A DNA stretch of 64,000 bases from Variovorax boronicumulans (GCF_019352895.1 NZ_JAAAFX010000004.1:922714-986713); one strand, 5' to 3'; shown: positions 8,838 through 19,334, numbered from the stretch's first letter. The notes: generated by a model not told the origin, from the letters alone. Numbers and translations are program-made.

Positions 8838-9033
8838 TGATGAAACCCGTCTTTACACCCGTAAAAGCGCCCTTTGACGACAGCTGCAGTGCCTCCGGCG
8901 CCCGAGCATCCCACCAATCCAGTGCGATGACACGGAGCCGACTGCGGCCTGATGGTGCATTGCAATAGAATTTTGCGTTGTTTGCATTTCGCCAAAGAAC
9001 AAGCTGCCCCTCGAAAAAGCAACGAAAGCCCCC

Positions 9034-9480
9034 ATGACCGAGCTTGCTAACTCACCCCGTCCGCCGCGACGCCAGTTCCGCAACATCAATGCCTTCACCG
9101 ACCTGACCACCTACCGGCTGCCGCCGGCGGGCATCGTGTCGATCCTGCACCGCGTGAGCGGCGCATTGATGTTCCTGTTGCTGCCCTTCATCATCTGGAT
9201 GTTCGACACCTCGGTGTCTTCCGAGATTTCCTTTGCCCGCTTCAAGGCCGTCTTCAACGTCGGCGTCGGCTTCGCGCCGGGCTGGTTCTTCAAGCTGGTG
9301 GCACTGGCCCTGATCTGGGCCTACCTGCACCACTTCATCGCCGGCCTGCGCCATCTGTGGATGGACGTGAGCCATGCCGCGGTGACCAAGGAATTCGGCA
9401 AGAGCTCGGCCATCGGCACGCTGGCGATCAGCATCGCGCTGACCGTGGTGCTCGGCGCCAAGCTGTTCGGCCTGTACTGA
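9034..9480 (+). CDS. sdhC: succinate dehydrogenase cytochrome b556 subunit
   Basis: A 148-residue membrane protein with three hydrophobic helices. The conserved HRVSG (His39-Gly43) near the quinone site and the HFIAGLRHLWMD segment, whose His100 aligns with the haem b ligand of E. coli SdhC, identify it. It anchors the SdhAB catalytic dimer to the inner membrane and passes electrons to ubiquinone. It is the first gene of sdhCDAB-sdhE-gltA and starts 196 bp after the GntR gene; that gap holds no other gene and presumably the operon promoter. Confidence 0.95.
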   Translation: MTELANSPRPPRRQFRNINAFTDLTTYRLPPAGIVSILHRVSGALMFLLLPFIIWMFDTSVSSEISFARFKAVFNVGVGFAPGWFFKLVALALIWAYLHHFIAGLRHLWMDVSHAAVTKEFGKSSAIGTLAISIALTVVLGAKLFGLY

Positions 9481-9496
9481 AAAGAGAGTTGTAAAA

Positions 9497-9862
9497 ATGT
9501 CTGTGAACTACGGCTCCAAGCGCATCGTCGTCGGCGCGCACTACGGACTTCGCGACTGGCTCAGCCAGCGCGTCACCGGCGCCCTGATGGCGCTCTTCAC
9601 GATCATCCTGCTCGCGCAAGTGCTGTTCTCGCGCGGCCCGATCGGCTATGACACCTGGGCCGGCATCTTCTCGGCCCAATGGATGAAGGTGCTCACCTTC
9701 GTCGTGATCGCTTCGATCCTCTACCACGTGTGGGTCGGCATGCGCGACATCTGGATGGACTACGTCCAGCCGGTCGGCATCCGCCTCGCCCTTCAAATTT
9801 TCACGATCGTCTGGCTTGTGGGTTGCGCGGGTTGGGCCATTCAAGTGCTCTGGAGACTCTGA
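9497..9862 (+). CDS. sdhD: succinate dehydrogenase hydrophobic membrane anchor subunit
   Basis: A 121-residue protein with three predicted transmembrane helices (around residues 27-45, 60-82 and 95-115). The segment LYHVWVGMRDIWMDYV matches the conserved region of SdhD that contributes to haem and quinone binding. It pairs with SdhC as the cytochrome b anchor of complex II. It begins 16 bp after sdhC and ends 4 bp before the sdhA start, as expected in a tight sdhCDAB operon. Confidence 0.94.
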   Translation: MSVNYGSKRIVVGAHYGLRDWLSQRVTGALMALFTIILLAQVLFSRGPIGYDTWAGIFSAQWMKVLTFVVIASILYHVWVGMRDIWMDYVQPVGIRLALQIFTIVWLVGCAGWAIQVLWRL

Positions 9863-9866
9863 CCCC

Positions 9867-11678
9867 ATGACTGCCTATACCAAAGACCAAATCACCAAGC
9901 GCAAGTTCGACGTCGTCATCGTGGGCGCCGGCGGCTCCGGCATGCGCGCCTCGCTGCAACTCGCACGCGCCGGCCTCAACGTGGCCGTGCTCTCCAAGGT
10001 TTTCCCGACCCGCTCGCACACTGTCGCCGCACAAGGTGGCGTGGGCGCCTCGCTCGGCAACATGAGCGAAGACAACTGGCACTTCCATTTCTACGACACG
10101 ATCAAGGGCTCCGACTGGCTCGGCGACCAGGACGCGATCGAGTTCATGTGCCGTGAAGCCCCGAAGGTGGTGTACGAGCTCGAACACTTCGGCATGCCCT
10201 TCGACCGCAACCCCGACGGCACGATCTACCAGCGTCCCTTCGGCGGCCACACGGCCAACTACGGCGAGAAGCCCGTGCAGCGCGCCTGCGCCGCGGCCGA
10301 CCGCACCGGCCACGCGATGCTGCACACGCTCTATCAGAAGAACGTCGAAGCCCGCACCCAGTTCTTCGTCGAATGGATGGCGCTGGACCTGATCCGCGAC
10401 GCCGAAGGCGACGTGGTCGGCGTGACCGCGCTCGAAATGGAAACCGGCGACCTGCACATCCTGCAGGCCAAGACCGTGCTGCTGGCCACCGGCGGCGCCG
10501 GCCGGATCTTCCAGGCCTCGACCAACGCCTTCATCAACACCGGCGACGGCCTGGGCATGGCCGCGCGTTCGGGCATCCCGCTGCAGGACATGGAGTTCTG
10601 GCAGTTCCACCCGACCGGCGTGGCCGGCGCGGGCGTGCTGCTGACCGAAGGCTGCCGCGGCGAAGGCGCGATCCTGCTCAACAGCAACGGCGAGCGCTTC
10701 ATGGAGCGCTATGCGCCCACCATGAAGGATCTGGCACCGCGCGACTTCGTGTCGCGTTCGATGGACCAGGAAATCAAGGAAGGTCGCGGCTGCGGTCCCA
10801 ACAAGGACTACATCCACATGAAGCTCGACCACCTGGGCGCCGACACCATCCACAAGCGCCTGCCCTCGGTCTACGAGATCGGCATCAACTTCGCGAACGT
10901 CGACGTCACGAAGGAACCGATTCCGGTGGTGCCCACCATCCACTACCAGATGGGCGGCATCCCGACCAACATCAACGGCCAGGTCGTGATCCAGAAGGGC
11001 GAAGAGAACAGCCTGGCGGTGAACGGTCTCTATGCCGTGGGCGAATGCTCCTGCGTGAGCGTGCACGGCGCCAACCGCCTGGGCACCAACTCGCTGCTCG
11101 ACCTGCTGGTGTTCGGCAAGGCCGCCGGCAACCACATCGTGCAGTTCAACGACAAGCAGAAGGAGCACAAGCCGCTGCCGGCCGATGCGGCCGACCGCTC
11201 GCTCGAACGCCTGAACCAGCTCGAAAGCTCCACCGCCGGCGAGTACGCCCAGGATGTGGCCGGCGAGATCCGCTCCGTCATGCAGCAGCACGCCGCCGTG
11301 TTCCGCAAGCAGGCGTCGATGGACGAAGGCGTGGTCAAGATCGCCGCGATGCGTGACCGCGTCAAGGCCATCACGCTCAAGGACAAGTCGCGCGTGTTCA
11401 ACACCGCCCGCATCGAGGCGCTGGAAGTCGACAACCTGATCGAAGTCGCGCAAGCCACCATGGTCTCGGCCGCCGCCCGCACCGAATGCCGTGGCGCGCA
11501 CACCGTCGAAGACTACGAGCGCCCGGCCGACGATCCCGTCGCGCCGCTCGGCCGCGACGACGCGAACTGGCTCAAGCACACGCTGTGGCACAGCGAGAGC
11601 AATAGCCTCTCGTACAAGCCGGTCCGGCTCAAGCCGCTGACGGTCGATTCGGTGCCGCCCAAGGTCCGTACGTTCTAA
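9867..11678 (+). CDS. sdhA: succinate dehydrogenase flavoprotein subunit
   Basis: A 603-residue flavoprotein that oxidises succinate to fumarate. The FAD-binding GAGGSGMRA is at residues 20-28, and His51 in [10 protein letters not shown] is the residue that carries covalent FAD. The substrate region HPTGVAGAG, the MGGIPTN loop and the C-terminal [14 protein letters not shown] signature are all present. ATG 9867 was chosen over an upstream in-frame codon because the latter would overlap sdhD. SdhE, encoded downstream, is the assembly factor that helps attach the FAD. Confidence 0.97.
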   Translation: MTAYTKDQITKRKFDVVIVGAGGSGMRASLQLARAGLNVAVLSKVFPTRSHTVAAQGGVGASLGNMSEDNWHFHFYDTIKGSDWLGDQDAIEFMCREAPKVVYELEHFGMPFDRNPDGTIYQRPFGGHTANYGEKPVQRACAAADRTGHAMLHTLYQKNVEARTQFFVEWMALDLIRDAEGDVVGVTALEMETGDLHILQAKTVLLATGGAGRIFQASTNAFINTGDGLGMAARSGIPLQDMEFWQFHPTGVAGAGVLLTEGCRGEGAILLNSNGERFMERYAPTMKDLAPRDFVSRSMDQEIKEGRGCGPNKDYIHMKLDHLGADTIHKRLPSVYEIGINFANVDVTKEPIPVVPTIHYQMGGIPTNINGQVVIQKGEENSLAVNGLYAVGECSCVSVHGANRLGTNSLLDLLVFGKAAGNHIVQFNDKQKEHKPLPADAADRSLERLNQLESSTAGEYAQDVAGEIRSVMQQHAAVFRKQASMDEGVVKIAAMRDRVKAITLKDKSRVFNTARIEALEVDNLIEVAQATMVSAAARTECRGAHTVEDYERPADDPVAPLGRDDANWLKHTLWHSESNSLSYKPVRLKPLTVDSVPPKVRTF

Positions 11679-11712
11679 GCATGCAAGAACAAAACATCAC
11701 AAGGTCACCACG

Positions 11713-12414
11713 ATGAAGCGCACATTCCAGATCTACCGCTACGACCCGGACAAGGACGCGAAGCCGTACATGCAGACCATCGAGGTCGAACTCGACGGCC
11801 ACGAACGCATGCTGCTCGACGCGCTGATGAAGCTCAAGGCGCAGGACCCGACGCTGTCGTTCCGCCGCTCGTGCCGCGAGGGCGTCTGCGGCTCCGATGC
11901 GATGAACATCAACGGCAAGAACGGTCTGGCCTGCCTGACCAACATGAACACGCTCAAGGGCACGGTGGTGCTCAAGCCGCTGCCGGGCCTGCCCGTGATC
12001 CGCGACCTGATCGTGGACATGACGCAGTTCTTCAAGCAGTACAACTCGATCAAGCCGTACCTGCAGAACGACAACGTGCCGCCCGAGAAGGAACGCCTGC
12101 AGAGCCCCGAAGAGCGCGAAGAGCTCGACGGCCTCTACGAGTGCATCCTGTGCGCGAGCTGCTCGACCAGCTGCCCGAGCTTCTGGTGGAACCCCGACAA
12201 GTTCGTGGGCCCGGCCGGCCTGCTGCAGGCCTACCGCTTCATCGCCGACAGCCGCGACGAAGCCACCGCCGAGCGCCTGGACAACCTGGAAGACCCGTAC
12301 CGCCTGTTCCGCTGCCACACGATCATGAACTGCGTCGACGTGTGCCCGAAGAACCTGAACCCCACCAAGGCCATCGGGAAGATCAAGGAACTGATGGTGC
12401 GTCGCGCCATCTGA
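11713..12414 (+). CDS. sdhB: succinate dehydrogenase iron-sulfur subunit
   Basis: A 233-residue protein carrying the three electron-transfer clusters of complex II. The [2Fe-2S] ligands are Cys54, Cys59, Asp62 and Cys74 ([10 protein letters not shown]...GLAC); the Asp ligand also occurs in E. coli SdhB. The C-terminal ferredoxin-like domain has [12 protein letters not shown] and [12 protein letters not shown] for the [4Fe-4S] and [3Fe-4S] clusters. It is the standard length for the family and lies 34 bp after sdhA. Confidence 0.97.
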   Translation: MKRTFQIYRYDPDKDAKPYMQTIEVELDGHERMLLDALMKLKAQDPTLSFRRSCREGVCGSDAMNINGKNGLACLTNMNTLKGTVVLKPLPGLPVIRDLIVDMTQFFKQYNSIKPYLQNDNVPPEKERLQSPEEREELDGLYECILCASCSTSCPSFWWNPDKFVGPAGLLQAYRFIADSRDEATAERLDNLEDPYRLFRCHTIMNCVDVCPKNLNPTKAIGKIKELMVRRAI

Positions 12415-12439
12415 CCTTCTTCAGGACATCCTGCCCGCC

Positions 12440-12718
12440 ATGACACAGGTCGACACACTCGATACCCCGCTCGGCGAGCGGCGCTTGAGCAAGCTCAAGT
12501 GGCGCTGCCGTCGCGGCCTGCTGGAAAACGACCTGTTCATCGCGCGCTTCTTCGAGCGGCATGAATCTGGCATGACCGAGCGCCAGGCGCAGGCCATGGA
12601 GACCTTGATGGATCTGTCGGATCACGATCTGATGGATCTTTTCATGCGGCGCACCGAGCCCGATGCGGGCTGGGCCGACGCCGACGTGGTGGACCTGCTG
12701 CGACTGCTGCGCGTCTGA
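12440..12718 (+). CDS. sdhE: FAD assembly factor SdhE
   Basis: A 92-residue helical protein of the SdhE/SDH5 (DUF339) family. The hallmark RRGLLEND at about residues 24-31 contains the RG...E motif needed to promote covalent flavinylation of SdhA. It sits directly between sdhB and gltA, the usual location in betaproteobacteria, and is therefore probably expressed with complex II. Confidence 0.93.
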   Translation: MTQVDTLDTPLGERRLSKLKWRCRRGLLENDLFIARFFERHESGMTERQAQAMETLMDLSDHDLMDLFMRRTEPDAGWADADVVDLLRLLRV

Positions 12719-12777
12719 GCGCCGCACCACAGGTTCATGCTCCCCCGAACATTCATCTTTTGAGAAAGAAAGTCGAA

Positions 12778-14088
12778 ATGAAAGCTTCCGAGACCAAAGC
12801 CACCCTGTCGTTCAGCAACGGCGGCAACAGCGTCGACCTGCCGGTCTACAAGGGCACCGTGGGTCCCGACGTGATCGACATCCGCAAGCTGTACGCACAG
12901 ACCGGCATGTTCACGTACGACCCGGGCTTCATGTCGACCGCGGCATGCCAGTCCTCGATCACCTACATCGACGGCGACAAGGGCGAACTGCTGTACCGCG
13001 GCTACCCCATCGAACAGCTCGCGACCAACTGCGACTTTCTGGAAACCTGCCATCTGCTGCTGTACGGAGAACTGCCGGACGCACCGAAGAAGGAAGAGTT
13101 CACCAAGCTCGTGACCAACCACACGATGGTCAACGAGCAGATGCAGTTCTTCCTGCGCGGCTTCCGTCGCGATGCGCATCCGATGGCCATCATGACCGGC
13201 CTGGTCGGCGCCCTGTCGGCCTTCTATCACGACAGCACGGACATCAACAATCCGAAGCACCGCGAGATCGCCGCGATCCGCCTGATCGCGAAGATGCCCA
13301 CGCTGGTGGCCATGGCGTACAAGTACACGGTGGGCCAGCCCTACATGTACCCGAAGAACGACCTGAGCTACGCCGGCAACTTCCTGCACATGATGTTCGC
13401 CACGCCGTGCGAAGAGTACAAGGTGAACCCGGTGCTCGAGCGCGCGCTCGACCGCATCTTCATCCTGCACGCGGACCACGAGCAGAACGCCTCGACCTCG
13501 ACCGTGCGCCTGTGCGGCTCGTCGGGCACCAACCCCTTCGCGGCCATCGCAGCCGGCGTGGCCTGCCTCTGGGGCCCGGCCCACGGCGGCGCCAACGAAG
13601 CGGCGCTCAACATGCTCTACGACATCCAGAAGGCTGGCGGCGTGGAGAAGATCGGCGACTTCATCAAGCAGGTCAAGGACAAGAACTCCAACGTCAAGCT
13701 GATGGGCTTCGGTCATCGTGTCTACAAGAACTACGATCCGCGCGCCAAGCTGATGCAGGAAACCTGCAAGGAAGTGCTGGCCGAGCTGGGCCTGGAAAAC
13801 GACCCGCTGTTCAAGCTGGCCATGGCGCTCGAGAAGATCGCCCTGGAAGACGAATACTTCGTGTCGCGCAAGCTCTACCCGAACGTCGACTTCTACTCGG
13901 GCATCGTGCAACGCGCCATCGGCATCCCGGTGCCGCTGTTCACCGCGGTGTTCGCGCTGGCCCGCACGGTCGGCTGGATCGCCCAGCTCAACGAGATGAT
14001 CGGCGACCCCGAGTACAAGATCGGCCGTCCGCGCCAGCTGTTCGAAGGCTCGGTCCAACGCGACGTGAAGCCCATCGCCCAACGCTGA
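12778..14088 (+). CDS. gltA: citrate synthase
   Basis: A 436-residue type II citrate synthase condensing acetyl-CoA with oxaloacetate. Catalytic residues align with E. coli His264/His305/Asp362: His269 (GPAHGGANE), His313 (GFGHRVYKN) and Asp371 (NVDFYSG). I chose ATG 12778, preceded by a purine-rich AGAAAGAAAG ribosome-binding stretch, over an in-frame TTG at 12760. It closes the sdh operon and is followed by a strong terminator. The N-terminal beta domain of hexameric, NADH-regulated Gram-negative enzymes appears present (residues 1-60). Confidence 0.97.
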   Translation: MKASETKATLSFSNGGNSVDLPVYKGTVGPDVIDIRKLYAQTGMFTYDPGFMSTAACQSSITYIDGDKGELLYRGYPIEQLATNCDFLETCHLLLYGELPDAPKKEEFTKLVTNHTMVNEQMQFFLRGFRRDAHPMAIMTGLVGALSAFYHDSTDINNPKHREIAAIRLIAKMPTLVAMAYKYTVGQPYMYPKNDLSYAGNFLHMMFATPCEEYKVNPVLERALDRIFILHADHEQNASTSTVRLCGSSGTNPFAAIAAGVACLWGPAHGGANEAALNMLYDIQKAGGVEKIGDFIKQVKDKNSNVKLMGFGHRVYKNYDPRAKLMQETCKEVLAELGLENDPLFKLAMALEKIALEDEYFVSRKLYPNVDFYSGIVQRAIGIPVPLFTAVFALARTVGWIAQLNEMIGDPEYKIGRPRQLFEGSVQRDVKPIAQR

Positions 14089-14108
14089 GCCCCGCCGCTC
14101 GCGCCTTG

Positions 14109-14136
14109 AAAAAAGCTGCCTTCGGGCAGCTTTTTT
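14109..14136. terminator. gltA intrinsic terminator
   Basis: A 12-bp perfect stem, AAAAAAGCTGCC (14109-14120) and GGCAGCTTTTTT (14125-14136), with a stable TTCG tetraloop and a run of six T. It is symmetrical and could terminate both strands, but only the sdh-gltA operon approaches it. Confidence 0.93.
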
Positions 14137-14248
14137 GCGTCTTGGCTTACAGGAAATTCTTGAGCGATTGTTAACTTGGGTTCCGGAGGGTGACTCCCCA
14201 TTCGATCCCGTCAACAACTGCTCAACGCTCTATCCAAGGAGTTCTGTC

Positions 14249-14389
14249 ATGAAGAAACTAGCCGCACTGCTCGCCGTCACGTTCGCTTTCGCCGTGCCCC
14301 TGGCCGGGTGCAACACCGTCAAGGGCGCAGGCCAGGACATCCAGAAGGGCGGCAACAAGATCGAGGACGCCGCAACGAAGCGCCAGTAA
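14249..14389 (+). CDS. entericidin-like small lipoprotein
   Basis: A 46-residue peptide with a lipoprotein signal: charged MKK, a hydrophobic stretch, then lipobox LAGC with the lipidated Cys21. The mature part (NTVKGAGQDIQKGGNKIEDAA) matches the entericidin A/B family of tiny outer-membrane lipoproteins, implicated in envelope stress or programmed cell death in E. coli. ATG 14249 is preceded by AAGGAG at good spacing and followed by its own terminator, so it is a self-contained transcription unit. Entericidin genes often sit near leuCD in Burkholderiales. Confidence 0.9.
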   Translation: MKKLAALLAVTFAFAVPLAGCNTVKGAGQDIQKGGNKIEDAATKRQ

Positions 14390-14410
14390 GCCGGCCAGGC
14401 CGAATGACGC

Positions 14411-14437
14411 AAAGCGGGCCACGGGCCCGCTTTTTTT
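14411..14437 (+). terminator. terminator of the entericidin-like gene
   Basis: Stem AAAGCGGGCC (14411-14420) and GGCCCGCTTT (14424-14433) with an ACG loop, ending in a T7 run (14431-14437). Confidence 0.9.
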
Positions 14438-14469
14438 CGTGGGCGGACGCATCGTGGGCAGGCAACCTG

Positions 14470-14490
14470 GCCATCGTGTATCACGATGGC
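14470..14490. promoter_or_regulatory. 21-bp dyad, candidate LysR-type operator
   Basis: Perfect 9-bp arms GCCATCGTG (14470-14478) and CACGATGGC (14482-14490) around TAT. The core fits the LysR-type box ATC-N9-GAT exactly (ATC at 14473-14475, GAT at 14485-14487). It lies about 62 bp upstream of the LysR start codon, the usual place for autoregulatory binding. A second short inverted repeat, GAGAA-A-TTCTC, follows at 14492-14502. Confidence 0.55.
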
Positions 14491-14551
14491 GGAGAAATTC
14501 TCTCTATAGGACAATAGCCCTCCCACCATCTTCCAGCACGATGCCCTCGCC

Positions 14552-15502
14552 GTGACCGCGTCCGAACGCACCTTTGCCCGCCGCATCGATCTCACCTCGC
14601 TCCAGCTCTTCGTGGCGGTGTGCGAGCTGGGCAGCATCGGCCGCGCGGCGGAGCGCGAGTTCATCGCGGCCTCGGCCATCAGCAAGCGGCTGTCGGACCT
14701 GGAATCGGCACTTGGCACGCCGCTGCTCTACCGCCACACGCGCGGCGTCGACCTCACGCCCGCCGGCGAGAGCCTGCTGCACCACGCGCGCTCGGTGCTC
14801 TACAGCCTCGAGAAGATGCAGGGCGAACTCAGCGAATACGCCGACGGCGTGCGCGGTCACGTCCGCGTGCACGCCAACATCTCGGCCATCGTGCAGTTCC
14901 TGCCCGAGGACCTGGGCGCGTTCCGCCGCGACCATGAAGAGATCAAGATCGATCTCGAGGAGCACCTGAGCGCCGAAGTGCAGCGCGCAGTGCACGAGGG
15001 CGCGGCCGACCTGGGCATCTGCTACCTGTCCGACGGCGCGAGCGAACTCCAGAGCCTGTCATACCGCCACGACCGCCTCGTGCTGATCGTGCCGCTTGGC
15101 CACGCACTGGCCGAGAAGGCCGAACTCGCTTTTGCCGAGTCGCTCGAGTACGACCACGTCGGCCTGCACACCAACAGCTCCATCTACGTCGCGACGCGGC
15201 AGGCCGCGCTCGACGCCGGCCGCACCATCAAGCTGCGCATCCACGTGACCGGCCTCGACGCGATGTGCCGCATGATCGAGAACGGCCTGGGCATCGGCGT
15301 GATGCCCGGCCATGCCTTCGAACTGATGCGCGGCGGCATCGGGCGCCGGCTCACCAGTGTGGCGCTGAGCGACCTCTGGGCGCGGCGCGAGATCCGGCTG
15401 GTGGCACGCGACTTCTCGACGCTGCCGGTGGCCGCGCGCTCGCTGGTCGCGCACCTGCAGGCCTCGGGCGCGGCCAACGAAGGCCTTGCGCTCGCGGCCT
15501 GA
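14552..15502 (+). CDS. LysR family transcriptional regulator
   Basis: A 316-residue regulator starting at GTG 14552; the nearby ATG is out of frame. Residues about 15-73 are the LysR helix-turn-helix ([20 protein letters not shown], then [10 protein letters not shown]), followed by a linker helix and a periplasmic-binding-protein-like effector domain (residues 95-300). It reads toward leuC, starting only 50 bp before it, so it may be cotranscribed with or control leuCDB. A dyad with the LysR ATC-N9-GAT pattern lies upstream. The co-inducer cannot be inferred. Confidence 0.92.
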   Translation: MTASERTFARRIDLTSLQLFVAVCELGSIGRAAEREFIAASAISKRLSDLESALGTPLLYRHTRGVDLTPAGESLLHHARSVLYSLEKMQGELSEYADGVRGHVRVHANISAIVQFLPEDLGAFRRDHEEIKIDLEEHLSAEVQRAVHEGAADLGICYLSDGASELQSLSYRHDRLVLIVPLGHALAEKAELAFAESLEYDHVGLHTNSSIYVATRQAALDAGRTIKLRIHVTGLDAMCRMIENGLGIGVMPGHAFELMRGGIGRRLTSVALSDLWARREIRLVARDFSTLPVAARSLVAHLQASGAANEGLALAA

Positions 15503-15552
15503 CCCGGCGCCAACGCGCATCCCACGAATCACCCCACGAAAGAAGACCGACC

Positions 15553-16974
15553 ATGGCACGCACGCTCTACGACAAGATCTGGGACGAACACGTCGTCCAC
15601 ACCGAGGACGACGGCACCGCGATCCTCTACATCGACCGCCACCTGGTGCACGAAGTGACCAGCCCGCAAGCCTTCGAAGGCCTGCGCGAGGCCGGCCGCA
15701 AGCTGTGGCGCATCAGCTCGGTGGTCGCCACGGCCGACCACAACACGCCGACCACCGGCTGGGAACGCGGCTACGAGGGCATCGCCGACCCGACCAGCAA
15801 GGAGCAGGTCACCACGCTGGACCACAACATCGCCGAGTTCGGCGCCGCGGCCTTCTTCCCCTTCCTGAGCAAGCGCCAGGGCATCGTGCACGTGATCGGC
15901 CCGGAAAGCGGCGCGACCTTGCCGGGCATGACCGTGGTCTGCGGCGACTCGCACACCTCCACCCATGGCGCCTTCGGCGCGCTGGCGCACGGCATCGGCA
16001 CCAGCGAGGTCGAGCACGTGATGGCCACGCAGACGCTGCTGGGCAAGAAGGCCAAGAACATGCTCGTGAAGGTCGACGGCAAGCTGCCGCTGGGCTGCAC
16101 CGCCAAGGACATCGTGCTGGCCATCATCGGCAAGATCGGCACCGCCGGCGGCACGGGCTACACCATCGAATTCGCGGGCTCGGCGATTCGCGACCTGAGC
16201 ATGGAAGGCCGCATGACGGTCTGCAACATGGCCATCGAAGCCGGCGCGCGCGCCGGGCTGGTGGCGGTCGACGAAAAGACCATCAGCTACGTCAAGGGCC
16301 GCCCGCTCGCGCCCACCGGCGTGGAATGGGAGCACGCCGTGAGCTACTGGCGCACGCTGCAGTCCGACCCGGGCGCGAACTTCGACGCCGTGGTCACGCT
16401 CGACGCCACGCAGATCCCGCCGCAGGTCACCTGGGGCACCTCGCCCGAGATGGTCGTCGACATCAACGGCCGCGTGCCCGATCCCGACAAGGAAAAGGAC
16501 GCCAACAAGCGCGGCGCCATCGAACGCGCGCTGGTCTACATGGGCCTGGAGCCCAACAAGGCCATGAACGACATCTTCATCGACAAGGTGTTCATCGGCT
16601 CGTGCACCAACAGCCGCATCGAGGACATGCGCGAAGCCGCGGCCGTGGTCAAGAAGCTGGGCCAGAAGGTCGCGAAGAACGTCAAGCTCGCGATGGTCGT
16701 GCCCGGTTCGGGCGTGGTGAAGGAACAGGCCGAACGTGAAGGCCTGGACGTGATCTTCAAGGCCGCCGGCTTCGAATGGCGCGAGCCCGGCTGCTCGATG
16801 TGCCTGGCGATGAACGCCGACCGGCTCGAGCCCGGCGAGCGCTGCGCCTCGACGTCGAACCGCAACTTCGAAGGCCGCCAGGGCGCGGGTGGCCGCACCC
16901 ACCTCGTGAGCCCGGCCATGGCCGCCGCCGCCGCCGTGCACGGCCATTTCGTCGACGTGCGCACCTTCGCCTGA
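15553..16974 (+). CDS. leuC: 3-isopropylmalate dehydratase large subunit
   Basis: A 473-residue subunit that isomerises 2-isopropylmalate to 3-isopropylmalate in leucine synthesis together with LeuD. The [4Fe-4S] ligands are Cys351 (GSCTNSR), Cys414 and Cys417 (GCSMC). Other aconitase-family signatures include [12 protein letters not shown] and the [11 protein letters not shown] stretch. ATG 15553 follows a purine-rich GAAAGAAGA site and gives the family's [15 protein letters not shown] start. It leads the leuCDB operon. Confidence 0.97.
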   Translation: MARTLYDKIWDEHVVHTEDDGTAILYIDRHLVHEVTSPQAFEGLREAGRKLWRISSVVATADHNTPTTGWERGYEGIADPTSKEQVTTLDHNIAEFGAAAFFPFLSKRQGIVHVIGPESGATLPGMTVVCGDSHTSTHGAFGALAHGIGTSEVEHVMATQTLLGKKAKNMLVKVDGKLPLGCTAKDIVLAIIGKIGTAGGTGYTIEFAGSAIRDLSMEGRMTVCNMAIEAGARAGLVAVDEKTISYVKGRPLAPTGVEWEHAVSYWRTLQSDPGANFDAVVTLDATQIPPQVTWGTSPEMVVDINGRVPDPDKEKDANKRGAIERALVYMGLEPNKAMNDIFIDKVFIGSCTNSRIEDMREAAAVVKKLGQKVAKNVKLAMVVPGSGVVKEQAEREGLDVIFKAAGFEWREPGCSMCLAMNADRLEPGERCASTSNRNFEGRQGAGGRTHLVSPAMAAAAAVHGHFVDVRTFA

Positions 16975-16988
16975 TCTGGAGACATCAC

Positions 16989-17645
16989 ATGCAGAAATTC
17001 ACCGTGCACCAGGGCCTCGTGGCCCCGATGGACCGCGAGAACGTCGACACCGACGCGATCATTCCCAAGCAGTTCCTCAAGTCGATCAAGAAGACCGGCT
17101 TCGGCGTGAACCTGTTCGACGAATGGCGCTACCTCGACGCCGGCTTCCCGGGCCAGGATCCGGCCAGCCGCAAGCCCAACCCCGACTTCGTACTCAACCA
17201 GCCGCGCTACGCCGGGGCGTCCGTGCTGCTGGCACGCAAGAACTTCGGCTGCGGCTCGTCGCGCGAACACGCACCGTGGGCGCTCGACCAGTACGGCTTC
17301 CGCGCGATCATCGCGCCGAGCTACGCCGACATCTTCTTCAACAACAGCTTCAAGAACGGCCTGCTGCCGATCGTGCTGCCCGAAGCCCAGGTGGCTCAGT
17401 TGTTCGACGAGGCCCTTGCGTTCCCCGGCTACAAGCTGACCATCGACCTGGAGCGCCAGGTGGTGGTGAAGCCCGACGGCGGCGAACTCGCCTTCGACGT
17501 GCAGGCCTTCCGCAAGTACTGCCTGATCAACGGCCTCGACGACATCGGCCTGACGCTGCGTCACAAGGACAAGATCAAGGCCTTCGAGGCCGAGCGGCTG
17601 GCGCAGAAGCCCTGGCTCGCGCACACGATGCTGGCCAACGCCTGA
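16989..17645 (+). CDS. leuD: 3-isopropylmalate dehydratase small subunit
   Basis: A 218-residue small subunit forming the swivel domain of isopropylmalate isomerase. The family motifs [14 protein letters not shown] (N-terminus) and [15 protein letters not shown] are intact; the latter contributes the substrate-binding serines and arginine. It starts 14 bp after leuC, is preceded by GGAGA, and is normal in length. Confidence 0.97.
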   Translation: MQKFTVHQGLVAPMDRENVDTDAIIPKQFLKSIKKTGFGVNLFDEWRYLDAGFPGQDPASRKPNPDFVLNQPRYAGASVLLARKNFGCGSSREHAPWALDQYGFRAIIAPSYADIFFNNSFKNGLLPIVLPEAQVAQLFDEALAFPGYKLTIDLERQVVVKPDGGELAFDVQAFRKYCLINGLDDIGLTLRHKDKIKAFEAERLAQKPWLAHTMLANA

Positions 17646-17684
17646 GCGTCGCCCTCCTTATCTCTCTCCACAAGCAACGACAAA

Positions 17685-18752
17685 ATGAAAATCGCAGTTC
17701 TCCCAGGTGATGGCATCGGCACCGAAATCGTGGCGGAAGCCGTCAAGGTGCTCCACGCGCTCGACCTGAAGTTCGAGATGGAAACGGCCCTCGTCGGCGG
17801 CGCCGCCTACGACGCGCACGGCCATCCGCTGCCCGAGGCCACGCTCAAGCTCGCGAAGGAATCCGACGCGGTGCTGTTCGGCGCCGTGGGCGACTGGAAG
17901 TACGACACGCTCGAGCGCCAGTTCCGCCCCGAGCAGGCGATCCTGGGCCTGCGCAAGAACCTCGGCCTGTTCGCCAACTTCCGCCCGGCCATCTGCTACG
18001 AGCAGCTGGTCGCGGCCTCGAGCCTCAAGCCCGAGCTGATCGCCGGCCTGGACATCCTGATCATCCGCGAGCTGACCGGCGACATCTACTTTGGCCAGCC
18101 GCGCGGCCGCCGCACCGCCGTCGACGGCCACTTCCCCGGTGCCGAGGAAGCCTTCGACACGATGCGCTATTCGCGCCCCGAGGTCGAACGCATCGCGCGC
18201 GTCGCCTTCGAAGCCGCGCGCAAGCGCAGCAAGCGCGTGACCAGCGTCGACAAGGCCAACGTGCTCGAGACCTTCCAGTTCTGGAAGGACATCGTCACGG
18301 AAGTGGGCAAGGAGTACCCGGACGTCGAGCTCGACCACATGTATGTCGACAACGCGGCCATGCAGCTCGTCAAGGCGCCGAAGAAGTTCGACGTGGTAGT
18401 CACCGGCAACATGTTCGGCGACATCCTGTCGGACGAAGCGGCGATGCTCACCGGCTCGATCGGCATGCTGCCCTCGGCCTCGCTCAATTCGAGCAACCAG
18501 GGCCTGTACGAACCCAGCCACGGCAGCGCGCCCGACATCGCGGGCAAGGGCGTGGCCAACCCGCTGGCGACCATCCTGAGCGCCGCGATGATGCTGCGCT
18601 ACTCGCTGAACCAGGAAGAGTCCGCCCAGCGCATCGAGACCGCTGTCAAGAAGGTGCTGGCCCAGGGCCTGCGCACGCCCGACATCTACAGCGAAGGCAC
18701 CACCAAGGTGGGCACGGTGGCGATGGGCGATGCGGTGCTGAAGGCGCTGTAA
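17685..18752 (+). CDS. leuB: 3-isopropylmalate dehydrogenase
   Basis: A 355-residue NAD-dependent dehydrogenase producing 2-ketoisocaproate from 3-isopropylmalate, the last dedicated step before transamination to leucine. The nucleotide-binding and substrate motifs GDGIGTEI at the N-terminus, the ELTGDIYFG loop, the VDNAAMQLV helix and the C-terminal [15 protein letters not shown] are all present. It lies 39 bp after leuD and ends before a large hairpin shared with the convergent SRPBCC gene. Confidence 0.97.
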   Translation: MKIAVLPGDGIGTEIVAEAVKVLHALDLKFEMETALVGGAAYDAHGHPLPEATLKLAKESDAVLFGAVGDWKYDTLERQFRPEQAILGLRKNLGLFANFRPAICYEQLVAASSLKPELIAGLDILIIRELTGDIYFGQPRGRRTAVDGHFPGAEEAFDTMRYSRPEVERIARVAFEAARKRSKRVTSVDKANVLETFQFWKDIVTEVGKEYPDVELDHMYVDNAAMQLVKAPKKFDVVVTGNMFGDILSDEAAMLTGSIGMLPSASLNSSNQGLYEPSHGSAPDIAGKGVANPLATILSAAMMLRYSLNQEESAQRIETAVKKVLAQGLRTPDIYSEGTTKVGTVAMGDAVLKAL

Positions 18753-18768
18753 GGCCGCCTCGCGGCCA

Positions 18769-18804
18769 CCCTGCCGCGCCCCACGACGTGGAGGCGCGGC
18801 AGGG
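18769..18804. terminator. long bidirectional hairpin between leuB and the SRPBCC gene
   Basis: Perfect 12-bp arms CCCTGCCGCGCC (18769-18780) and GGCGCGGCAGGG (18793-18804). The loop contains a second inverted repeat (CCACG-A-CGTGG, 18781-18791), so the palindrome is nearly continuous. Neither strand has a T tract, so classic intrinsic termination is uncertain; it may stall polymerase or protect the 3' ends of the two convergent mRNAs. Confidence 0.6.
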
Positions 18805-18811
18805 CCGCGGT

Positions 18812-19258
18812 TCAGCCCGGGATCTCGGGCTCGACCAGCTGCGCAAGCTGCGCCAGCGACTCCTGCCAGCCCAGGTAGCACATCTCCACCGGAATCACCT
18901 CCGGAATCCCTTCCTGCACGATGCTCAGTTCGGTGCCGCCGAGCACGGCCTTGAGCACCACCGTCACCTGCAGTTCACCCGGCAGGTTCGGGTCGTCGAA
19001 GCGGTCCGTATAGCGCAGGCGCTCGTTGGGCACCAGTTCCAGGTACTCGCCACCGAAGGCATGACCGTTGCCGGTGGAGAAGTTCTGGAAGGACATCTTG
19101 AAGCGGCCGCCCACCTTCGGCTCGAAATGGTGGACCTTGCAAACGAAGCCGTAGGGCGGCAGCCACTTGGCCATGGCGTCGGCGTCGAGGAAGGCGCGGT
19201 AGACCTTCTCGGGCCGGGTCTTGAGGATGCGATGCAGTCGGACGGTACCGGTGGGCAT
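18812..19258 (-). CDS. SRPBCC (AHSA1-type) family protein
   Basis: A 148-residue protein of the START/Bet v1-like fold with a hydrophobic ligand cavity. Signature segments are RPEKVYRAFLDADAMAKWLPP at the N-terminus, the GGRFKMSF strand, GEYLELVPNERLRYT, and the C-terminal helix GWQESLAQLAQLVE. I chose ATG 19258, preceded by AGGAGA, rather than the in-frame ATG at 19426, which would overlap the asd leader on the opposite strand. The function is unknown; AHSA1-type proteins bind small molecules or Hsp90-like chaperones. Confidence 0.85.
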   Translation of the reverse strand: MPTGTVRLHRILKTRPEKVYRAFLDADAMAKWLPPYGFVCKVHHFEPKVGGRFKMSFQNFSTGNGHAFGGEYLELVPNERLRYTDRFDDPNLPGELQVTVVLKAVLGGTELSIVQEGIPEVIPVEMCYLGWQESLAQLAQLVEPEIPG

Positions 19259-19321
19259 GGGCTGGTCTCCTGGCGGGGTCGGGGTGGGTTGGCATTCATA
19301 CACCATCTCGCGCACATCCGC

Positions 19322-19327
19322 TACAAT
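19322..19327 (+). promoter_or_regulatory. candidate -10 element for the asd leader transcript
   Basis: TACAAT at 19322-19327 matches the -10 consensus at five of six bases. Transcription would start near 19333-19335, at or next to the leader peptide ATG at 19335, which would make the leader mRNA almost leaderless. No good -35 hexamer is visible. Confidence 0.45.
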
Positions 19328-19334
19328 GTCCGCC

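Noticed and set aside
12760..12777. TTG start for gltA six codons upstream
   Set aside because: The purine-rich ribosome-binding stretch lies between it and ATG 12778, so ATG is the better start.
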